Shown here: positions 56,801 to 64,000 of the stretch, in pieces
Position numbering within the stretch: the first letter of the stretch is position 1
How the letters are laid out: each line of letters begins with the position of its first letter
From: Cheilinus undulatus
Lineage: Eukaryota > Chordata > Actinopteri > Labriformes > Labridae
Assembly (NCBI RefSeq): GCF_018320785.1
Contig: NC_054882.1
Location: 90,001 to 154,000, forward strand
Direction: 5' to 3'
DNA: 64,000 nucleotides
Notes under the pieces: model-generated
Told to the model about the DNA's origin: nothing
The model's database searches: none
The model's input: the letters and a program-made list of their open reading frames with translations, nothing else
Position numbers and translations under genes: made by a program

Positions 56801-59800
56801 TGAGGGGAAAATCTAAGAATCGCTTGTTTCAGCGCACATTTTCTGAAAGGCGGGGGGGGGGGGGGGGGTTGGTTTACTGTTGGGCTGACTGTGGACAGGG
56901 TCACATATTTTTGTTATTAAAGCCTGATTATGTGACCTCTAGAAAAATCCAGCCAGACTAACTCCTGCTGTCTCAGTTTCTCATCAGTAGAGGCGCGGTC
57001 TTTAATGACATCTGTTTCAGATAAATGTTCGTAAATACCAGTGTAGACGTAGAGCTGCACATCATCAGCATACTGAGGATGTTAATGATGACAGAGGAGG
57101 CGGAGCTTACAGTCCTGAGGTGAAACACGTAACGAGGGCTGCTGGGTTTAAACTCTAATAGGAGTCTGGGGGAATTGAACCATTTCCAAAAATCTGAATT
57201 AAAATGATTTCACCTGTCTGAAAAAACTAAACAGCTGCAGAGTTTCTGTACAGGTTAGGATGATTAAAGTCAAATTATCTTTACCATAAACATTAGCAAC
57301 ATAGCTGAACACCTTTGAAACTCTGTTGCTCTGTTTTTGTGATGTTTTTTTACCCAAATGTCCCAATATTTGTGCAACTTCGTTACACGTTTCAGCACTT
57401 TGTGATGCTGTTGATGGTTGAAATGAGTCTGAAATAAGAATCAGAGTTTTTGACAACCTTCCTGTAAAGAGCCAGCTTCAGTCTCCCGCCCTGATTGGTG
57501 GATTCATGCCAACATTTCAAACGTTTGTTTCAGTGACGAAGAGGCCGAGGAGGGAAACGTAAACCCCCAGAGCGACTCAGAGTTCGACCCAAACAAAGAA
57601 GAGAAGAAGGAGGTGAGGCGTGTTTTATTATTGATGGACTAAAGAGTCTCTCTCCTCCAGCAGGAGAGACACTAAAACCTGAGGATTCGGTTTATTCTGT
57701 GACCTTCTGTTTCAGGTGAGCTCTGGATCGGAGAGGTCAGAGGTCAAACCTGCTGGACTCAAGGTAACAACACCAGACAGCATCATGTCTGCTAGAATAA
57801 TCCTCTTTGGTTAGAGAGGTTTACTGATCAGGTTTATTGATGAAAGGAAACATGGGAGCATCCTTTAGAGCAGGGGTTCTCAACCTTGGGATCGGGGCCC
57901 CATTGGGGGTCGCGAGACACTGAGAGGGGGTCTCCAAGTTGCTTAAAAAAACTAAGAATATTTTTGAATTACACTGTTGACACTACACTGTTGCCTAATT
58001 TTAACCTATTTTTGCAACTTAAAACCCATTTTTCGTCAAATTAAACCCTTTCAACCACTTTTATATGCCTGTTTTTGCCACGTCTAAACCAATTCTCACC
58101 ACTCTCTGCCTATTGTTGGCTCTGTTGACCCATTATTGCCACTATTAACCCCTTTGACCTACTTTTAAGCCACATTTCACAATTTGATATGCCCATTTTT
58201 GCCCGTTTCTGATTATTTCTACCTCAGCTAACCCTTTTTTGTCAGTTTATATCAATTTTCATCCCATTTTACCAAATTTCCAACTATTTTTGACACTTAA
58301 CACCATTTCAGACACTTTTTAATCCCATTTTACCACCTAATTAGCCCATTTTTGTCATTTTTTGGTAATTTTTTGCTACTTTAATGTAATTTTTGCACTT
58401 CTAACACATTTCTGCTATTTTTAAAATCTCATTTCCCCACCATTTTGCCATTATTAACCCATTTTAGCAATTTTTAATGTATTTTAATTCTGTTTTTAAC
58501 AGAAGGGTTTACATTTTAAGAGGGCTAATTACTCCACAAATGAATTAAAATGTGTTTCTTTGATCAGAGAGGTTATTATTCAGGTTAAATATAAAATACC
58601 ACAGTTTATCTTGATAATGGATCATGATTTTGCTGGTCCCCAGTTTGGCTGGGCCCCAGAAAGTTCTCCCATTTCTCCCCCCTTATGGATGGCCTTGTCT
58701 GCACATTTACCTTGTGGAGTAGATTTAGAGACTTCCTGGGTCGACCCTGGACCGGTCTCTCTCCCACAGACAGGTACGATCATTAACCCATCTCTGTTTG
58801 GTTCTAGGCGGGCAGTAAGGCGTCTCAGCGGATGAAGAAGCGTCCACCTCGGGGTATGTTTCTGAACCAGCAGGACATCGTCTCGCTCTCCTCGACGTCT
58901 CCTCAGGGTCTCATCAGACAGCTGGACAGCCAGCTGGTCTCCATCAAGAGACAGGCGAGTCTAGAGAGGCTAGAATACTGGATCTGGATCTGCAGGGCGA
59001 GGGGGGGTTAAGAACAGATGAGGACTAAATCATTGGTCCTCTATGAAGCTTTAAAGTATTCACTGTCTGATCATCTCTGCTCTCCTCCCTCTGTGTTTCA
59101 GATCCAGACCATCAAACAGTCCAACAGTGCTCTTAAAGACAAACTCAGCACCGGGGTCAGCGAGTTCAGACAGCCTGAGGTAACCATGGCAACACTCAGG
59201 TTGTTTACATTCACAGTTAAGACAGGCTACAGTTACGGCTAAATTCTGTTATTTAAGTACCCATGTGAGCCGGTCACCCGGGTTCTTAAAGTCCAGAACA
59301 AACAGGAAAATCTGACTTTTCCTGGCAGCATGTAAACGTACTGACAGCATGTAAACGTATTGAAAGCATGTTAACTTACTGACAGCATTTAAACGTACTG
59401 GCAGCATGTAAACATACTGACGACATGTAAACGTACTGACAGCATTTAAACGTACTGTCTGCATGTAAACGTACTGGCAGCATGTAAACGTACTGACAGC
59501 ATGTAAACGTACTGGCAGCATGTAAACATACTGACAGCATGTAAACTTAATGAAGGCATGTAAACTTACTGACAGCATGTAAACGTACTGGCAGCATGTA
59601 AACTTACTGACAGCATGTAAACTTACTGGCAGCATGTAAACGTACTGACAGCATGTAAACTTACTGACAGCATGTAAACTTACTGGCAGCATGTAAACGT
59701 ACTGACAGCATTTAAACGTACTGACAGCATGTAAACTTACTGACAGCATGTAAACTTACTGACAGCATGTAAACTTACTGGCAGCATGTAAACGTACTGA

Positions 59801-62800
59801 CAGCATGTAAACGTAATGGCAGCATGTAAACTTACTGACAGCATGTAAACTTACTGGCAGCATGTAAACGTACTGACAGCATGTAAACTTACTGACAGCA
59901 TGTAAACGTACTGACAGCATTTAAATGTACTGACAGCATGTAAACGTACTGACAGCATTTAAATGTACTGGCAGCATGTAAACGTACTGACAGCATTTAA
60001 ATGTACTGGCAGCATGTAAACATACTGTCTGCTTGTAAACATACTGACGGCATGTAAACATACTAGCAGCATGTAAACGTACTGTCTGCATATAAACTTA
60101 CTGACAGCATGTGAACGTACTGACAGCATGTAAACTTACTGACAGCATGTGAACGTACTGACAGCATGTAAACTTACTGACAGCATGTAAACGTACTGGC
60201 AGCATGTAAACGTGCTGTCTGCATTTAAACGTAATGTCAGCATGTAAACGTATTGGCAGCATGTAAACGTACTGTCTGCATGTCAACATACTAGCGGCAT
60301 GTAAACATAATGGCAGCATGTAATTGTAATTGCAGCATGTAAACGTACTGTCTGCATGTAATTGTAATGGCAGCATGTAAACGTGCTGTCTGCATGTAAA
60401 CGTAATGGCAGCATGTAAACGTAATGGCAGCATGTAAACGTACTAGCAGCATGTAAATGTAATGGCAGCACGTAATTGTAATGGCAGCATGTAAACGTGC
60501 TGTCAGCATATAAACGTAATGGCAGCATGTAAACGTGCTGTCAGCATGTAAACTTGCTGTGTGCATGTAAACGTAATGGCAGCATGTAAACATGCTGTCA
60601 GCATGTAAACGTGCTGTCTGCATGTAAACTTGCTGTCTGCATGTAAACGTGCTGTCAGCATGTAAACGTAATGGCAGCATGTAAACGTAATGGCAGCATG
60701 TAAACGTGCTGTCTGCATGTAAACGTGCTGTCTGCATGTAAACGTAATGGTAGCATGTAAAAGTGCTGTTTGCATGTAAACGTAATGGCAGCATGTAAAC
60801 GTGCTGTCTGCATGTAAACGTACTGGCAGCATGTAAACATAATGGCAGCATGTAAATGTAATGGCAGCATGTAAATGTAATGGCAGCATGTAAATGTAAT
60901 GGCACCATGTAAACGTACTAGCAGCATGTAACCTTACTGTCTGCATGTACACGTAATGGCAGCATGTAAATGTAATGGCAGCATGTAAATGTAATGGCAC
61001 CATGTAAACGTACTAGCAGCATGTAACCTTACTGTCTGCATGTAAACGTAATGGCAGCATGTAAATGTAATGGCAGCATGTAAATGTAATGGCACCATGT
61101 AAACGTACTAGCAGCATGTAAACTTACTGTCTGCATGTAAACGTAATGGCAGCATGTAAACGTGCTGTCTGTATGTAAACGTGCTGTCTGCATGTAAACG
61201 TACTGGCAGCATGTAAACGTAATGGCAGCATGTAAACGTAATGGCAGCATGTAAATGTAATGGCAGCATGTAAACGTACTGTCTGCATGTAAACGTACTA
61301 GCAGCATGTAAACGTGCTGTCAGCATGTAAACGTAATGGCAGCATGTAAACGTGCTGTCAGCATGTAAACGTAATGGCAGCATGTAAACGTAATGGCAGC
61401 ATGTAAACGTGCTGTCAGCATGTAAACGTGCTGTCAGCATGTAAACGTACTAGCAGCATGTAAACATAATGGCAGCATGAAATTGTAATGGCAGCATGTA
61501 AACGTGCTGTCTGCATGTTAACATAATGGCAGCATGTAAACGTGCTGTCAGCATGTAAACGTAATGGCAGCAGCACAACAGCCACCTACTGACTGTTTGC
61601 CCAGTTTCACTCTCTCTGCTCGTTTCAGGTCAATCAGAAGTTTAACACTCGCTGGACCACAGAGGAGCAGCTTCTCGCTGTTCAAGGTAAAAACCTGAAC
61701 TACCTGTTAGCACATGGACCCTGGCTAGCAAAGCCAGAGGAGTCTAAGACTGAGCTAAGAGGCTAGCTAGCTGAGCCTCTTTAACAGCTTTTCTCCTTTG
61801 TTTTATCATAAAGGAGCTTTTAATGGACTCACTGATTCACTGTCCAGACAAGAAACATTGACAGTTACTGGTTAGACTGGAATGACAACTGGGTGACTCT
61901 ACTGGCCTGCATGCAAAAGAATGGATGGAATGATGTATGAGCTTAAATGACATGATATAAAAGGCAAGGATGGAATGTTTTGGAAGTTTTGATGATATCA
62001 TCTTTAATGGAAAGAATGGAATGTTGTATACGCTTTGATCACATCATCTTTAAAGGCAAGAATGAAATGTTTGTAAGCTTTAAAAGGATGACATCTTTTT
62101 CAAAGGCAGAGGCCAGGATGTTTGTGAAGCTGGGGATGTTGGGGTCTTTTCCTCAACTGCTCTTTTCTCCAGATGGTCAGACATAGTTAAAGTGGGTACA
62201 GGCCGTTTGATGTTAAATTGAAACCTTGTCAGTTTTTTGAATTGAGAGAACATTCCTTTTTCCCTCCCTTGTGTGACTTGGTGCAGTTGTAAAAAAGAAT
62301 GTTACATCACCAGTGTTCTGCTCTTTGGTCTTAAATGTTAATATTACCTGGGTCACTTACACCTCGGCTGTATTATTTTAGTCTCTGTCAGTGATTGGTT
62401 GGTGACTCTCCCTCTCTCCAATGACTCACAGCCATCAGGAAGTATGGGCGGGATTTCCAGGCGATCTCAGACGTGATTGGGAACAAGTCGGTGGTCCAGG
62501 TGAAGAACTTCCTGGTGAACTACCGGCGGAGGTTTAACCTAGACGAGGTTCTTCAGGAGTGGGAGGCAGAGCACGGGGTGGAGAGCGGCGCTGGGGGAGG
62601 AGCTGAAGAGGACGACAAGATGGAGGACAAGATGGAGGTGTGTCCCGAGGAAGAGGAGGTTCCTACGAAGGAGACAAAGGAGGTGAGGAAGAGTCTCAGT
62701 GTTTACTACAGATCCCAGAATGCTCTCTGTCTGCAGGAAATCCCATTCATTTTTCACCATGATGTCATAACCATCCATGTCAGACTTAGAGCCTGTAGAA

Positions 62801-63072
62801 AGTATTCACCCCCTCTTTTATTGGTTTTATTAATCAGTCATGATCGATTAAATTTAGACGTAAAAACCCTTTAATGTGAAAACTGGTTTCTCCAAAGTAA
62901 CGTCAGTGAAATCAGCTCACGGACTCAGAGCTGTCCCGGTCTGTCAGCTGGATTTAATCTTGCTTTATCTGCAGAGGAGTTTCTCTTTTAATGCCTAACA
63001 AATCGCCGTTTCTTCTCTCTGCAGGACTCCGCCCCCTCTCAGATGGACTCCCAGAAGCCCCTGGCCTCCTGA
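47653..63072 (+). CDS. rcor1: REST corepressor 1 (CoREST), 13 coding exons
   Basis: The exons join to 457 residues (about 480 in mammals). The N-terminus M-P-A-M-L-E-R and G-K-R-R-G-R, followed by [15 protein letters not shown], is typical of RCOR1; the alanine-rich insert of the mammalian N-terminus is shorter here. The ELM2 domain spans about 68-150 ([14 protein letters not shown]). SANT1 covers about 155-203 ([15 protein letters not shown]). The LSD1-binding linker and coiled coil cover about 270-335 ([20 protein letters not shown]). SANT2 covers about 345-395 ([18 protein letters not shown]). CoREST is a nuclear scaffold that lets LSD1 act on nucleosomes and recruits HDAC1/2. Intron 9 appears to start with GC. 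Location beside ankrd9 and tecpr2 supports rcor1 over its paralogues. Confidence 0.97.
47942..48001 (+). CDS. rcor1: rcor1 exon 2 (residues 64-83)
   Basis: Bounded by ctacag and gtaaga, phases 1 and 1. Encodes the beginning of ELM2. Confidence 0.95.
48002..48596. other. 5' part of rcor1 intron 2
   Basis: No repeat or exon recognised. Confidence 0.4.
48597..49110 (-). mobile_element. Composite repeat, reversed, in rcor1 intron 2
   Basis: Begins GCGTTACTCAACCAAAGAGC (reverse of the end at 51340) and continues into an AAAAGTGGCAAAAATGGG tract. Confidence 0.55.
49617..50345 (+). mobile_element. Composite hAT-like repeat in rcor1 intron 2
   Basis: Starts GCAGTGGTTCTTAACTTGGG, continues with GGGGGTCGCCAGATGCCTTA and a TTTTGCCACTTTACACTAAT tract, and ends with the TTATTATTCAG segment shared with 58570. 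Confidence 0.6.
50385..50822 (+). pseudogene. LINE 3' end
   Basis: A 63-codon frame (50416-50607) includes [14 protein letters not shown] and L-K-L-K-E-L-V-S-L, the C-terminal end of a common fish LINE reverse transcriptase. It is followed by its 3' UTR, which ends GGTTAAATAAAGGTTAATAA. Strongly 5'-truncated. Clade not assigned. Confidence 0.75.
50822..51358 (+). mobile_element. Composite repeat with CAGTGATACTCAACG end
   Basis: The left end CAGTGATACTCAACGTGTGG and the right end, as reverse complement CAGAGTTCCTCAACCAAAG, are partly inverted. A TTTTTGCCACTTTTCACC tract lies between. Inserted right at the LINE tail. Confidence 0.6.
51370..51478 (+). mobile_element. Solo right end of the hAT-like composite repeat
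   Basis: Contains CACCTTCAGGTCCAGTGGGG and ends ...GAAAAGGTTGAGAAACC, as at 53695-53786. Confidence 0.6.
51480..51775 (+). repeat. Direct repeat, copy in rcor1 intron 2
   Basis: About 295 bp that recur in the same orientation at 56318-56612 in intron 6, with shared runs such as TCTGAGGAATTGGCTCAGAG and GTGTGGATTTAGGAAAGTAA. No coding potential. Confidence 0.8.
51996..52076 (+). CDS. rcor1: rcor1 exon 3 (residues 84-110)
   Basis: Bounded by tttgtag and gtaaga, phases 1 and 1. Encodes E-N-L-G-M-L-V-W within ELM2. Confidence 0.94.
52161..52213 (+). CDS. rcor1: rcor1 exon 4 (residues 111-128)
   Basis: Bounded by tctccag and gtaaac; ends in phase 0. Encodes [18 protein letters not shown]. Confidence 0.97.
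52941..53786 (+). mobile_element. Composite hAT-like repeat in rcor1 intron 4
   Basis: The left end CAGCAGTGGCTCTCAA and the right end, as reverse complement CAGAGGTTCTCCACC, are inverted. Between them lie a TTTTGCCACTTT tract (53010-53540) and GCCCCCAGTTTGGCTGGG. The most complete copy of this family in the window. Confidence 0.7.
54257..54418 (+). CDS. rcor1: rcor1 exon 5 (residues 129-182)
   Basis: Phase 0 on both sides. Encodes [16 protein letters not shown] and the first half of SANT1. The acceptor is preceded by a pure C11 run (54244-54254). Confidence 0.98.
54494..54612 (+). CDS. rcor1: rcor1 exon 6 (residues 183-221)
   Basis: Bounded by ctgcag and gtgagc; ends in phase 2. Encodes [18 protein letters not shown], the end of SANT1, then a basic stretch. 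Confidence 0.97.
54613..57533. other. rcor1 intron 6
   Basis: 2.9 kb. Contains an A/T-only rich stretch (55680-55870), the second copy of the 295-bp direct repeat (56318-56612) and a G19 homopolymer (56851-56869). No exon recognised. Confidence 0.6.
56318..56612 (+). repeat. Direct repeat, copy in rcor1 intron 6
   Basis: See 51480-51775: same orientation, roughly 80-85% alike by eye. Confidence 0.8.
57534..57612 (+). CDS. rcor1: rcor1 exon 7 (residues 222-248)
   Basis: Bounded by gtttcag and gtgagg; ends in phase 0. Acidic linker S-D-E-E-A-E-E and D-P-N-K-E-E-K-K-E. Confidence 0.93.
57716..57763 (+). CDS. rcor1: rcor1 exon 8 (residues 249-264)
   Basis: 48 nt, phase 0, between gtttcag and gtaaca. 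Linker sequence; skipping it would keep frame. Confidence 0.85.
57869..58700 (+). mobile_element. Composite hAT-like repeat in rcor1 intron 8
   Basis: Starts CAGGGGTTCTCAACCTTGGG and shares the TTTTTGCC/ACCCATTT tract and GGCTGGGCCCCAGAAAG with 52941-53786. The right end is truncated near 58700. Confidence 0.65.
58808..58954 (+). CDS. rcor1: rcor1 exon 9 (residues 265-313)
   Basis: Starts after gttctag. Must end at CAG/gcgagt because the protein reads S-I-K-R-Q and exon 10 resumes I-Q-T-I-K-Q. The donor is therefore GC. A GT donor at 58854 (ggg/gtatgt) would drop conserved M-F-L-N-Q-Q-D and shift frame. Confidence 0.9.
59102..59179 (+). CDS. rcor1: rcor1 exon 10 (residues 314-339)
   Basis: Bounded by gtttcag and gtaacc, phase 0. 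Encodes [15 protein letters not shown], the coiled coil facing LSD1. Confidence 0.96.
59325..61572. repeat. 2.2-kb minisatellite, 19-bp unit, about 118 copies (rcor1 intron 10)
   Basis: The unit is CAGCATGTAAACGTACTGA. Variants change GTACTGA to TTACTGA, GTAATGG or GTGCTGT and CAGCATG to CTGCATG. The 5' half is mostly the ACTG(A/G) type, the 3' half mostly the AATGG/GCTGT type. Because 19 is not divisible by 3, unbroken complementary-strand frames have a 19-residue period and are artefacts. Confidence 0.98.
61629..61686 (+). CDS. rcor1: rcor1 exon 11 (residues 340-358)
   Basis: Bounded by gtttcag and gtaaaa; ends in phase 1. Encodes the start of SANT2, [12 protein letters not shown]. Confidence 0.97.
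61900..62335 (+). repeat. Dispersed repeat with degenerate GGAATG...GATGACATC units (rcor1 intron 11)
   Basis: 61910-62110 has about five 45-50-bp degenerate units (AAGGCAAGAATGGAATGTTT, GATGATATCATCTTTAA). Then comes GTGAAGCTGGGGATGTTGGG and a GAATGTTAC hairpin copy (62245-62330). It looks like the unexpanded relative of the tecpr2 intron 15 and 22 arrays. Confidence 0.65.
62432..62682 (+). CDS. rcor1: rcor1 exon 12 (residues 359-442)
   Basis: Bounded by ctcacag and gtgagg; ends in phase 0. Encodes the rest of SANT2 ([17 protein letters not shown]) and an acidic tail. Confidence 0.98.
63025..63072 (+). CDS. rcor1: rcor1 exon 13 (residues 443-457, stop)
   Basis: Starts after ctgcag in phase 0 and encodes a short Ser/Pro tail ending L-A-S before TGA at 63070-63072. 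Confidence 0.88.
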   Translation, partial: DSAPSQMDSQKPLAS

Positions 63073-63456
63073 GGCAGTCTGACCCGGCCCTGGTTAATGA
63101 TGTCATCATGTGTTTATTTGATATTTTTGTGTTTAAACGATCAGGTAAAGGTTATGAACTGTCACCTTTTATCACTGCTTGCTCTGGACCAATCAGGAAA
63201 CAGACTGACCCGTCAATCAAAGTGGGTGGGCGTGTTTATTTCTGCTTTTATTTTCATTTCAGTTTTATTCTAATCTCAGTTTTATTTGACTTTATTTCTC
63301 TGTTTCTGTATGAGTGGAGGGTTTTTGAGGGTGGGGTCAGCTGAAGCAGCCATACTGGATGATGTCACGCAGGTAGGGAGCGTCACCTGTCCTGATGATG
63401 TCATTGCGTTTCTGGGATTTTAGGACCTTTTTAGAGAAATGAAACCAAAGTTCATC

Positions 63457-63519
63457 AATAAATGAATTTTTCTTCCTGAGTTTCTGCTCTTTTATCGGCT
63501 GTTTGCTGCTTTTAATAAA
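63457..63519 (+). terminator. rcor1: Candidate rcor1 polyadenylation signals
   Basis: AATAAA at 63457-63462 and again at 63514-63519, giving a 3' UTR of about 400-470 nt. Confidence 0.65.
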
Positions 63520-63534
63520 GAGATTTGAATCTAA

Positions 63535-64000
63535 ATTTGAGTTCTAATCCTGTTTGAGCTTCTTTATCAGGTAAAGGTGACGTTAGCGATTTAAAATCTA
63601 CGAGCAGACGCGCGCTCACATTAACCCTCAGATGGCTTCAAAAATACACAAAAAATAAACAATAGTTTTTTCAAAGTTCTGCTTCTTTATTTTTAAATCA
63701 ATCAGATCTTATCATCAATATCAAATACTGAGTAATTCTTTGTTATTAACCCTTTAAAAGCCCATTTTTTTGATTTGTTTTGTTTTTTAAAGATTGTTTT
63801 ATTAGCACTTGCAAAATACACAAACAGTATCCACTACTGGCACATACAGTTATTTCACGTTTCAAAAACAAAATGAAATAAGATCAGTAAACATATCAGA
63901 GGTTAAAGAAAATGGAAATTATAATGATTTTAAGGCTTAAATAAATTAAATCAAATGACCAAAATAAATAAATAAATAAAGGATAAAATAAAAATAAAGT
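63535..64000. other. Downstream flank
   Basis: AT-rich sequence without a recognised gene. Ends in (AAATA)n-like text. A reversed LINE tail is possible but not shown. Confidence 0.4.

Noticed and set aside
59249..61440. Several 80-205-codon minus-strand frames rich in H, C, Y and M
   Set aside because: Artefacts of the 19-bp minisatellite; their 19-residue period equals three DNA units.

Overview
The window is a vertebrate, almost certainly percomorph teleost, nuclear locus: GT-AG introns, compact exons, and remnants of fish-type Tc1/mariner, hAT-like and LINE elements. It carries three protein genes in the order TECPR2 (+), ANKRD9 (-), RCOR1 (+), which is also the order I know from human chromosome 14q32. 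I could not identify the species.

Layout. 1-3603: upstream flank with a nested transposon island; a Tc1-like element near 755-3460 is broken by two hAT-like insertions, one carrying a LINE fragment, and by an 18-copy minisatellite grown from its own transposase codons. 3632-27040: tecpr2 in 26 coding exons (about 1353 codons). Its introns hold very large tandem arrays: intron 8 (4.5 kb, 28-bp unit), intron 15 (2.4 kb, about 48-bp unit), intron 22 (2.6 kb, 46-bp unit) and intron 24 (0.8 kb). 27041-36050: 3' UTR and an intergenic repeat desert with two more arrays, a second Tc1 fragment and composite hAT-like elements. 36611-37441: single-exon ankrd9 on the minus strand with a TATA promoter near 37693. 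37700-47200: intergenic; a Tc1-like element split by a 5.2-kb insertion that contains a 2.1-kb GAAT array, then a 2.9-kb AT-rich array. 47653-63072: rcor1 in 13 coding exons (457 codons), with composite repeats and a 2.2-kb 19-bp array in intron 10.

The genes do not form a pathway. tecpr2 encodes an autophagy/ER-export scaffold ending in a W-E-L-I LC3-interacting motif, ankrd9 an ankyrin-repeat protein, and rcor1 the CoREST scaffold that couples LSD1 and HDAC1/2 through ELM2 and two SANT domains. The unusual content is the tandem repeats, roughly a third of the window by my coordinates. Arrays in tecpr2 introns 15 and 22 share two exact sequence blocks in opposite orientation, so the pre-mRNA could pair across exons 16-22; the intron 8 array shares part of the same core. 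At least two arrays clearly arose inside transposable elements. One rcor1 intron appears to use a GC donor.

Exon borders were deduced by reading frame, splice dinucleotides and remembered vertebrate orthologues; no alignment or transcript data were available.
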